DNA from: an uncultured Oscillospiraceae bacterium
Lineage (GTDB): Bacteria > Bacillota > Clostridia > Oscillospirales > Oscillospiraceae
Reading direction: 5' to 3'
Assembly: GCA_947626905.1 (NCBI GenBank)
Contig: CANQUE010000002.1
Span: 1 to 64,000 of the forward strand
DNA length: 64,000 bases
A model generated the notes under the pieces. That model made no database searches. It saw nothing but the letters and a program-made list of their open reading frames with translations, and was not told the DNA's origin. A program made the position numbers and the translations under genes. Positions 37,407 to 45,508 of this stretch are shown here, piece after piece (position 1 is the stretch's first letter; each line of letters opens with the position of its first letter).

Positions 37407-40076
37407 ATGAAAAAGAAATACGGCGTCAACGAGCTGCGGGAGATGTTTTTGTCCTTCTTTGAAACAAAAGGCCATCTGCGGCTGCCCAGCTTCTCCCTCA
37501 TCCCCCAGAATGACGCGAGCCTTCTGCTCATCAACTCCGGCATGGCCCCCATGAAGCCCTACTTCACCGGGGAGCAGGAACCGCCCCGGCACCGGGTCTG
37601 CACCTGCCAGAAGTGCATCCGCACCGGCGATATCGAGAACATCGGCAAGACCGCCCGCCACGGCACCTACTTCGAGATGCTGGGCAACTTTTCCTTCGGC
37701 GACTATTTCAAGAAAGAGGCCATCCCCTGGGCTTGGGAATTTTTGACCAGCCCGGAATGGGTGGGCCTGGACCCGGACCGGCTGTATCCCTCCGTGTTCG
37801 CGGGCAATGAGACCACCCCCGCCGACGAGGAGGCCTTCCGCATCTGGAACGAGGACATCGGCATCCCCGCCGAGCGCATCTATAGATTCGGCAAAGAGGA
37901 CAACTTCTGGGAGCACGGCTCCGGCCCCTGCGGCCCCTGCTCGGAGATCTACTATGACCGGGGGCCCCAGTACGGCTGCGGCAAGCCCACCTGCACCGTG
38001 GGCTGCGACTGCGACCGGTACATGGAGGTCTGGAACATCGTCTTCTCCCAGTTCGACAACGACGGCAACAACAACTACACCGAGCTGAAGCAGAAGAACA
38101 TCGACACCGGCATGGGCCTGGAGCGGCTGGCGGTGGTATGCCAGGACGTGGACAGCCTGTTCGACGTGGACACGGTGATGAACATCACCAACGAGGTGTC
38201 CCGGCTCACCGGCGCCACCTACGGCCGCAGCCATAAGATGGACGTGTCCCTGCGGGTGATCACCGACCACATCCGGGCCTCCACCATGATGATCTGCGAC
38301 GGCGTGCTGCCCTCCAACGAGGGCCGGGGCTATGTGCTGCGCCGGCTGCTGCGCCGGGCCGCCCGCCACGGGAAGCTGCTGGGGGTGAACGAGCCGTTCC
38401 TGTACAAGATCGTGGACATGGTCATCCATGAAAACGAGGGCCACTACCCTGACCTGCGGGAGCGGCAGGCGTACATCACCAAAGTCATCCGGGTGGAGGA
38501 GGAGAATTTCGCCCGCACCATCGACGGCGGCATGCGCATCTTCGGCGAGATGCTGGAAAACCACAAGCAGCGGGGCGAGAGCGTCTTCTCCGGCGCGGAC
38601 GCCTTCAAGCTCTATGACACCTACGGCTTCCCCCTGGATCTGACCGCCGACATGGCCGACGAACAGGGCATGACCGTGGACGAGGCCGGCTTCCAGGCCC
38701 TCATGGAGGAGCAGCGCCAGCGGGCCCGGAAGGCCCGGGAGGCCCTGGGCGACCTGGGCTGGGCCGGCGTGGAGTTCGGCAAGGACGTGCCCGAGACCGA
38801 ATTCGTCGGCTATGACCACACCACCTATGAGGGCGCCAAGGTGGTGGCCCTGGTGGTGGAGAACGAGCAGGCGGAAGAGCTGATGCCCGGCGTGGAGGGC
38901 ATCGTGGTGCTGGATAAGACCCCCTTCTATGCCGAGATGGGCGGCCAGGTGGGCGACCACGGCGTCATAACCGCCGGGGATATGACCTTCGCCGTCACCG
39001 ACGTGCAGAAAAACAAGGGCGGCAAGTACATGCACTATGGCAAGGTGACCGGCGGCGTGCTGAAGCTGGGCGATACCGTCACCGCCTCCATCGACGGGGA
39101 CCGCCGCCGGGCCATCATGCGGGCCCACTCCGCCACCCACCTGCTGGACAAAGCCCTGCGCACCGTGCTGGGCGAGCATGTCCACCAGGCCGGTTCCCTG
39201 GTGGAACCGGACCGGCTGCGGTTCGACTTCACCCACTTCTCCGCCATGACGGCCGAGGAGCTGGCCCAGGTGGAGAGCATGGTCAACGACGCGGTGCTGG
39301 CCGGGTATGACGTGCATACCGACGTGCTGCCCATCGAAGAGGCCAAAAAGCGGGGCGCCATCGCCCTGTTCAGCGAGAAATACGGCGACACCGTCCGGGT
39401 GGTGGACATGGGCGGCGGATACTCTGTGGAGTTCTGCGGCGGCACCCACCTGGACAACACCGCCAAGGTGGGCGTGTTCCGCATCACCAGCGAGTTCTCC
39501 GTGGCCAGCGGCGTGCGCCGCATCGAGGCCGTCACCGGCAAGGCGTCCCTGGAGGGGATGCGCCGGGTCCAGGAGCGGCTGAACCAGGCCGCCGCGGCGC
39601 TGAAGGTCCGTCCCACGGAGCTGGAGGCCCGGGCGGAGTCCATCATGGCGGAGCTGCGTCAGCTGCACCAGACGGTGGAAAAGCTGAAGGCCCGGGAGAC
39701 CGCCGGCGAGACCGAGCGGCTGCTGTTCTCCACCCGGGATCTGGCCGGACTGCGGGTGCTCACCGCCGCCGTGCCCGACGCGGATGCCAACCGCCTGCGC
39801 CAGATGGGCGACCTGCTGCGGGACAAGGCCCCCAACATCGTGGCGGTGCTGGCCGCTTCCACCGGCGGGAAGGTCACCTTCCTGGCCATCTGCGGCCCGG
39901 AGGCCATAAAGGCCGGCATGAAGGCCGGCGAGCTGGTGAAGGCCGTGTCCGCCGTGGCCGGCGGCAAGGGCGGCGGCAAGCCCGAGTCCGCCATGGGCGG
40001 CGGCTCCGATCTGACGAAGATGGACAACGCCCTGGCCATAGTCGACGATTTCGTCGTTGGGAAACTGGGCCTGTAA
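37407..40076 (+). CDS. alaS: Alanyl-tRNA synthetase
   Basis: NELREMFLSFFETKGHLRLPSFSLIPQNDASLLLINSGMAPMKPYF; AHSATHLLDKALRTVLGEHVHQAGSLV; C-terminal DHHA1. Confidence 0.98.
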   Translation: MKKKYGVNELREMFLSFFETKGHLRLPSFSLIPQNDASLLLINSGMAPMKPYFTGEQEPPRHRVCTCQKCIRTGDIENIGKTARHGTYFEMLGNFSFGDYFKKEAIPWAWEFLTSPEWVGLDPDRLYPSVFAGNETTPADEEAFRIWNEDIGIPAERIYRFGKEDNFWEHGSGPCGPCSEIYYDRGPQYGCGKPTCTVGCDCDRYMEVWNIVFSQFDNDGNNNYTELKQKNIDTGMGLERLAVVCQDVDSLFDVDTVMNITNEVSRLTGATYGRSHKMDVSLRVITDHIRASTMMICDGVLPSNEGRGYVLRRLLRRAARHGKLLGVNEPFLYKIVDMVIHENEGHYPDLRERQAYITKVIRVEEENFARTIDGGMRIFGEMLENHKQRGESVFSGADAFKLYDTYGFPLDLTADMADEQGMTVDEAGFQALMEEQRQRARKAREALGDLGWAGVEFGKDVPETEFVGYDHTTYEGAKVVALVVENEQAEELMPGVEGIVVLDKTPFYAEMGGQVGDHGVITAGDMTFAVTDVQKNKGGKYMHYGKVTGGVLKLGDTVTASIDGDRRRAIMRAHSATHLLDKALRTVLGEHVHQAGSLVEPDRLRFDFTHFSAMTAEELAQVESMVNDAVLAGYDVHTDVLPIEEAKKRGAIALFSEKYGDTVRVVDMGGGYSVEFCGGTHLDNTAKVGVFRITSEFSVASGVRRIEAVTGKASLEGMRRVQERLNQAAAALKVRPTELEARAESIMAELRQLHQTVEKLKARETAGETERLLFSTRDLAGLRVLTAAVPDADANRLRQMGDLLRDKAPNIVAVLAASTGGKVTFLAICGPEAIKAGMKAGELVKAVSAVAGGKGGGKPESAMGGGSDLTKMDNALAIVDDFVVGKLGL

Positions 40077-40104
40077 AAGGCCCCATCAAGAAAGGAGCTC
40101 AGCC

Positions 40105-40434
40105 ATGCTTATCTCATTTCCGAGCATGAACGAGGTGACCGTCCCCCACGCCCGGGGCGGCGAGAAGGAACTGTTCCGCAAGCATGTGGACACCGGCGAC
40201 AACCAGATCATGCTGGGCCGCCTGGAACCCGGCGCCACCATCGGCCCCCATACCCACGAGAACGACTCCGAAACCGTGTACATCCTCTCCGGCACGGGCC
40301 GGATGCTGTATGACGGCCGGTATGAGCCCTTGGCGGCCGGCGTATGCCACCACTGCCCCAAGGGACACAGCCACTCCCTGGAAAACACCGGCACGGAGGA
40401 CCTGACCTTCTTTGCCGTGATCCCCAAGCAGTGA
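40105..40434 (+). CDS. Cupin domain protein
   Basis: GRLEPGATIGPHTHENDSETVYILSGTGRMLYDGRYEPLAAGVCHHCPKGHSHSLENTG. Confidence 0.88.
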   Translation: MLISFPSMNEVTVPHARGGEKELFRKHVDTGDNQIMLGRLEPGATIGPHTHENDSETVYILSGTGRMLYDGRYEPLAAGVCHHCPKGHSHSLENTGTEDLTFFAVIPKQ

Positions 40435-40444
40435 GGTGACCGGG

Positions 40445-40786
40445 ATGAACGACTGCCTTTTCTGCAAGATCATCGCCGGGGACATCCCCTCCAGCAAGGT
40501 CTACGAGGACGATCTGTGCTATGCCTTCCGGGACATCAACCCCCAGGTGCCCACCCACATCCTGGTGGTGCCCAAGGAACATATCTCCTCCTGCGGGGAT
40601 GTGACGGCGGAAAACGCCGCCCTGGTCGGCCATATCTTCACCGTCATCGCCCGGATCGCCGAGGCGGAGGGGCTGAATAACGGCTGGCGCGTGGTGTCCA
40701 ACGTGGGCCCTGACGCTGGACAGACCGTTCCCCATCTGCACTTCCATATCCTGGGCGGCCAGCGGCTGAGCGACCGGATGGCATAA
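40445..40786 (+). CDS. HIT family protein
   Basis: CLFCKIIAGDIPSSKVYEDDLCYAFRDINPQVPTHILVVPKEH; HLHFHILGG histidine triad. Confidence 0.96.
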   Translation: MNDCLFCKIIAGDIPSSKVYEDDLCYAFRDINPQVPTHILVVPKEHISSCGDVTAENAALVGHIFTVIARIAEAEGLNNGWRVVSNVGPDAGQTVPHLHFHILGGQRLSDRMA

Positions 40787-43093
40787 ATGCGCAAGCTGGC
40801 GTGGGCGGCGCTGGGCTTTGCCGCGGCGGCGGCCCTGGCCGAGTATATCCTGCCTGTGAAGGGGCTGCCGTATGTCGCGGCAGCCCTTGCGTTATTGTCC
40901 CTGTGCTCCCTGCTGCTTCGGCGCCGGGCCCTTCGGAAGCGGGCGTTCCTCTGTCTTCTGGCGGCGGCCGCCGGTCTGACCGCCTGGCAGGCGCGGTATT
41001 CGCTGCGGCTGGCCCCGGCGGAAGAGCGGGTGCAGGCCATGGCCGGGCAGGACGTTCCCGTCTTTGCCCGGGTCACGGATTATCCGGAGCGGCACCCCAA
41101 CTACCAGCGGGTCGAGGTCCGCTTTCTCGGGGACGACGGCCCGCAGGAGCGGGCGCTGCTGTACCTTTACGAGGGCACGCTGCCCGATCTGGAGCCGGGC
41201 GACCTGATCCAAGCCCAGGTGCGTCTGACCTCCGCCGTCACCCGCCGGGGCCAGCGGAGCCACATCTACACTTCCCAGGGCATAGACCTGCTGGGTTATA
41301 TCCAGCCCCAGACCCTCTCCCTTTCCGGGCGGTGGGAGCACGCCTGGCTCTATTTTCCGCAGCAGCTGAGCCAGGGTGTGAAAGACTGCTGCGAGCGCCT
41401 CTTCCCCGCCGACGCGGCGCCCTTCCTCAAGGCCCTTCTCACCGGGGATAGCACCGACCTGGAGCAGGACGCCGCCGGATATACGGCCATGCGCGTATCC
41501 GGCGTGCTGCACATCGTGGCGGTGAGCGGGATGCACCTGTTCGTGCTGGTGGCTTTCGCCCAGCTTTTGCTTGGCAAGAGCCGCCGGACGGGTCTTATAT
41601 GTCTGCCTGTCATATGGCTGTTTGCCCTGATGGCCGGCTTCCGGGCCGGCGTGGTCCGGGCGGCGGTGATGCAATCGCTGTACCTGCTGGCCCCGGCGGC
41701 CGGCCGGGAATCGGACGGCGTCACCAGCCTGGGCGCGGCCCTTTTGCTGCTGCTGGGGATGAATCCCATGGCCGTGGGCGGCGTGGGGCTGCAGCTCAGC
41801 TTCGCCTGCATGGCAGGGCTCGTATGGATCCTGCCCGCCGTCATGGGCTGGATGGAAAAGCATCTGCCTATGCACCGCTTCCTGGTGGCCGCCGCGGCGG
41901 GGAACGTGGCCTGTTCCATCGCGGCCACCGCTTTCTCTCTCCCCCTGGCCGCGTACTATTTCGGCCTGGTCCCCCTGCTCTCCCCTGTTGCCAACCTGCT
42001 GACCCTGTTTGTGGTGGAAGTCGTCTTCGGGGCGGGATACGTGGTCTGTGCCCTGGGCGCGGCCATCCCGGCGCTGGGTCAGGCGCTGGGATGGGTATTG
42101 GCCTGGCCGGTACGCTGGTGCATGGCGGTCTACGGCACGGTCGCCTCCGTTCCTTTCGCGGGCCTTTACACGGCCGCGCCCAGCACCGTCCTTTGGCTGG
42201 CCGGCGTCTACACCCTCTTTCTCCTATGGTATCTGCTGCGAAGAAAGAGAAAGCGCCTGCCTCTGGACGTGCCGGTGTGTCTGTCGGTCATGGGGCTGTG
42301 CCTGGTGCTGCTGGCAGGCAAAGCGTCCATCCCCGCCGGCGAGGGGCGGCTCACCGTGCTGGACGTGGACCAGGGCCAGTGCGTGGTGCTGGCCGACCGG
42401 GACACGGCGGTGGTGATGGACTGCGGCGGCGCTGGCATGGACAGCGCCGGGGACCTGGCGGCCAACTGCCTGCTGAGCCAGGGGCATACCCGGGTGGACG
42501 CGCTGATCCTGACCCATCTGCACAGGGACCACGCCAACGGCGCGGAGGTGCTGCTGTACCGGATGAAGGTGGACCGGCTGATCCTGCCCGCCGGAGCGGA
42601 CGACACCGACGGGCTGCTCCCCGGCATCCTGGCCGCCGCCCAGGCCCGCGGGACCCAGGTCATATCCCTCTCCGAGGAGCGGATGGCCCAGCTGGGCGGC
42701 ATGACGCTGGATCTGCTGCTGCCCCAGGGCGGCGACGTCAACGAGCGGGGCATCGTGATCCGGGCCGGACTGGCCGGACGGAGCGTGCTCGTCATGGGGG
42801 ACGCCGGCACAGACGCGGAGCTGTCCCTTCTGCAGTCCGGCTCCGTGCCGGACGTGGATGTGCTGGTGGCCGGCCACCACGGCTCCAGGACTGCCTCCGG
42901 GGCCCTGTTTCTGGCCGCTGCCGCGCCGGAAACGGCGGTGATCTCCGTGGGTTATAACAACTACGGCCAGCCCTCGGAGGAAACGCTCTCCCGGCTGGAC
43001 CGGTTCCATGTCCGGGTGCTGAGAACGGACACAGAGGGAACGGTGACCATTCCGCTGCGATCGGAGGAAATTGCCAATGGCGGTCAAGGATAA
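40787..43093 (+). CDS. comEC: DNA internalization-related competence protein ComEC/Rec2
   Basis: LLTGDSTDLEQDAAGYTAMRVSGVLHIVAVSGMHLF; multi-TM; metallo-beta-lactamase domain LILTHLHRDHANGAEVLL. Confidence 0.94.
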   Translation: MRKLAWAALGFAAAAALAEYILPVKGLPYVAAALALLSLCSLLLRRRALRKRAFLCLLAAAAGLTAWQARYSLRLAPAEERVQAMAGQDVPVFARVTDYPERHPNYQRVEVRFLGDDGPQERALLYLYEGTLPDLEPGDLIQAQVRLTSAVTRRGQRSHIYTSQGIDLLGYIQPQTLSLSGRWEHAWLYFPQQLSQGVKDCCERLFPADAAPFLKALLTGDSTDLEQDAAGYTAMRVSGVLHIVAVSGMHLFVLVAFAQLLLGKSRRTGLICLPVIWLFALMAGFRAGVVRAAVMQSLYLLAPAAGRESDGVTSLGAALLLLLGMNPMAVGGVGLQLSFACMAGLVWILPAVMGWMEKHLPMHRFLVAAAAGNVACSIAATAFSLPLAAYYFGLVPLLSPVANLLTLFVVEVVFGAGYVVCALGAAIPALGQALGWVLAWPVRWCMAVYGTVASVPFAGLYTAAPSTVLWLAGVYTLFLLWYLLRRKRKRLPLDVPVCLSVMGLCLVLLAGKASIPAGEGRLTVLDVDQGQCVVLADRDTAVVMDCGGAGMDSAGDLAANCLLSQGHTRVDALILTHLHRDHANGAEVLLYRMKVDRLILPAGADDTDGLLPGILAAAQARGTQVISLSEERMAQLGGMTLDLLLPQGGDVNERGIVIRAGLAGRSVLVMGDAGTDAELSLLQSGSVPDVDVLVAGHHGSRTASGALFLAAAAPETAVISVGYNNYGQPSEETLSRLDRFHVRVLRTDTEGTVTIPLRSEEIANGGQG

Positions 43094-44123
43094 AAATGTT
43101 CTGGATTACGGCGCCGAGGTGAAAAAGCTGCGCCAGTCCGGCCCCAGGCCGGTATATATCCTCCGGGGCGAAGAGGATTATCTGCGGGACAGCTATCTGT
43201 CGGAGCTGAAAAAACTGTGTCTGCCGGAGGGTTCGGAAGCGTTCAACTATCACCGCCTGCAGGGGCCGGGCCTGGATATGGGCGCGCTGCGCCAGAGCGT
43301 GGAGGCCATGCCTTTCATGGGCGAGCGGACCGTTACGGAGGTCCGGGATTTTGACGTGAACCGCGTATCCGGCTATGATCCGGACGCCCTGCGCGTCTTT
43401 TTGGAGGACGTGCCGGACTGGGCCACCATCATCTTCGTCTTCTCCCCCGGCTATACGCCGGACAGCCGTCTGGCGGCGGTAAAGGCCATGAAAAAGGCCG
43501 GAGAGGACATCGCCTTTACCAGTCCCGGGGAAGCGGAGCTCCTCCGATGGGTGATCCGGCGGGTGGAGAGCCTGGGCAAAAAGATCGATCCGCCCACCGC
43601 CAATTACCTCATCTGGGTCTGCGGGGATCGGATGAACGGTCTGATCCCGGAGATCCTGAAGATCGCCGCTTACGCCCGCGGGGACGCCATCACCCGCGCC
43701 GATATCGACGCGGTGGCGAAGCGCGCTCCGGAAACCACCATTTTCCACCTGACCGACGCGCTGGGGGCCGGGGATTACGACAAAGCCGCCCGCCTGCTGG
43801 CGGATCTGCTGGCCGACAAAGACGAGCCGCCCCAAAAGCAGATCGGCATGGTCAGCGAGCAGTTCCGCCGCCTCTATATCGCCCGCCTCGCCGCTGACAC
43901 CGGGAAGGGCGAAGGCTTTATCACCGCCTGCGTGCCGGAGCTCACCGGCAAGAGCTACCCGCTGCGGCTGCTGCAGCGGGCATGCCGGAATTTCTCCTCC
44001 CAACGGCTGTCCCGGGCGGTATCGGCCTGCGCCCAGTGCGATTATGCCATGAAAGACACCGGCGGCGAGCCGGAGGCGCTGATGAAGGAGCTGGTCCTGC
44101 GCCTGGCCATGGACCGGATATGA
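43077..44123 (+). CDS. holA: DNA polymerase III subunit delta
   Basis: RPVYILRGEEDYLRDSYLSELKKLCL; follows comEC; domain III composition. Confidence 0.9.
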   Translation: MAVKDKNVLDYGAEVKKLRQSGPRPVYILRGEEDYLRDSYLSELKKLCLPEGSEAFNYHRLQGPGLDMGALRQSVEAMPFMGERTVTEVRDFDVNRVSGYDPDALRVFLEDVPDWATIIFVFSPGYTPDSRLAAVKAMKKAGEDIAFTSPGEAELLRWVIRRVESLGKKIDPPTANYLIWVCGDRMNGLIPEILKIAAYARGDAITRADIDAVAKRAPETTIFHLTDALGAGDYDKAARLLADLLADKDEPPQKQIGMVSEQFRRLYIARLAADTGKGEGFITACVPELTGKSYPLRLLQRACRNFSSQRLSRAVSACAQCDYAMKDTGGEPEALMKELVLRLAMDRI

Positions 44124-44836
44124 TCCGGGTCAGGGAGGCCATCGTGGTGGAGGGCCGGTACGACAAAGCGGCCCTGGCCAACGCGGTGGACGCGGTGATC
44201 GTGGACACCGCCGGATTCGGGATCTTCTCCGACCGGGAGAAGCTGGCCCTGCTGCGCCGTCTGGCCCGGGCCCGGGGCCTGGTGGTGCTCACAGACAGCG
44301 ACGGAGGCGGCTTTTTGATCCGCAGCTTCCTGAAAAGCGCCGTCGATCCCGCCCTGGTGAAGCACGCCTACATCCCGGAGATCTACGGCAAGGAAAGACG
44401 AAAAAGATCCCCCTCCAAGGAGGGGAAACTGGGTGTGGAGGCCATGAGCCCCCAGGTGCTGGAGGCCGCTCTGCGCCGGGCCGGCGCCACGGTAGACGGC
44501 GCGTCCGCCCCCGGCGGATGCGTCCCGCGGCTGACGAAGGCGGAGCTGTACGCTCTGGGTCTGTCCGGCCGGGAGGGCAGCGCCGCCCGGCGGGCGTCGG
44601 TGAAAAAAGCGCTGGACCTGCCCTCCGGACTCAGCGCCAACGCGCTGCTGGAGGTGCTGAACGTGCTGTGCACCCGGGAGGACCTGGCGCGCATCCTGGC
44701 AGTCCCCGGGGGACCGGTCCCCCCCCGGCGCGGACATCAGTGGGGATCTTCCACGATGATGAGCCCGATCCCCGCCAGAAGCAGCACTCCCGCCGGAGCG
44801 TCGGCCAGGGCTTTTGCCAGCCGGTACCGTCCGTAG
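44120..44836 (+). CDS. Toprim domain RNase M5-like protein (DUF4093); C-terminus possibly altered by a homopolymer frameshift
   Basis: VREAIVVEGRYDKAALANAVDAVIVDTAGFGIFSDREKLALLRRLARARGLVVLTDSDGGGFLIR; ATGA overlap with holA. Confidence 0.82.
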   Translation: MIRVREAIVVEGRYDKAALANAVDAVIVDTAGFGIFSDREKLALLRRLARARGLVVLTDSDGGGFLIRSFLKSAVDPALVKHAYIPEIYGKERRKRSPSKEGKLGVEAMSPQVLEAALRRAGATVDGASAPGGCVPRLTKAELYALGLSGREGSAARRASVKKALDLPSGLSANALLEVLNVLCTREDLARILAVPGGPVPPRRGHQWGSSTMMSPIPARSSTPAGASARAFASRYRP

Positions 44837-44976
44837 GTGGCCACCCCCGGCTCCCCGGCGAACAGACAGACCACGAACCCGGCGAAAGCCATCCCGCAGC
44901 ATAGGATCAGGATGATCCGCACCGCGGCAAGGCCGCCGGGCGATATTTTTTGCAAACTATGTATGAGCCGTTTCAT
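44737..44976 (-). CDS. Small two-TM hypothetical membrane protein
   Basis: MKRLIHSLQKISPGGLAAVRIILILCCGMAFAGFVVCLFAGEPGVATYGRYRLAKALADAPAGVLLLAGIGLIIVEDPH. Confidence 0.6.
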   Translation of the reverse strand: MKRLIHSLQKISPGGLAAVRIILILCCGMAFAGFVVCLFAGEPGVATYGRYRLAKALADAPAGVLLLAGIGLIIVEDPH

Positions 44977-45026
44977 ATGCCTATGATACCGGCTTTTCCC
45001 CGGCCATGCAAGGCACAAATCCTGGC

Positions 45027-45065
45027 AGCGAAGCGCGGCGGAGCTATGCTCCGCCGCGCTTCGCT
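45027..45065. repeat. Perfect 18-bp inverted repeat with 3-nt loop
   Basis: AGCGAAGCGCGGCGGAGC-TAT-GCTCCGCCGCGCTTCGCT. Confidence 0.97.
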
Positions 45066-45437
45066 TTCCCGCCGTTTCTGCCCTTCCCCGCCGGTCTTTC
45101 CCTATAAAAGCACTCCTTCCACGCAAATAGCGGAATGATATATGCGTCTTTTAACGCCGCCTAACCGGACCGTTTCAGACGCAAATGTTTTCATATCCTT
45201 GTTTCATTTCATGTTCTCGCATCAGCAACCATTATATATCACATCAGCCGAAATTCCGCCATTATAGAACGATCATGTTTTCAGTAGGCGGTCGTTTTTC
45301 GATTATTTTTCGTAAAATTCCGAAAACGCAAAAATGCAGCGCAAATAATTTCCGGATTTTATGCGTAAAAAATAGGCGTTTATTTTTGTCCAATAGGGAG
45401 AAAATGCAAAAAACCACCAAAAACCGGAAAGAATCGT

Positions 45438-45466
45438 TTGAAATCGCGGGTGGAAGGCTTTATTAT
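45438..45466 (+). promoter_or_regulatory. Predicted sigma-A promoter for hppA
   Basis: TTGAAA - 17 nt - TATTAT, about 43 nt upstream of the start codon. Confidence 0.65.
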
Positions 45467-45508
45467 ATTTTCACCCCCAAAATACTGACAGCAAGGAGTG
45501 AAGAGCTT

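Noticed and set aside
37401-39668. 755-aa minus ORF antisense to alaS (and similar long antisense ORFs at 45716..48118, 50901..53273, 58617..60443, 60795..63188)
   Set aside because: Low-complexity His/Gly/Val/Leu-rich translations opposite clear housekeeping genes; typical of high-GC third-position bias.
40787-43093. ComEC metallo-beta-lactamase region considered as an antibiotic resistance enzyme
   Set aside because: It is the standard C-terminal domain of full-length ComEC following the competence domain and TM helices.
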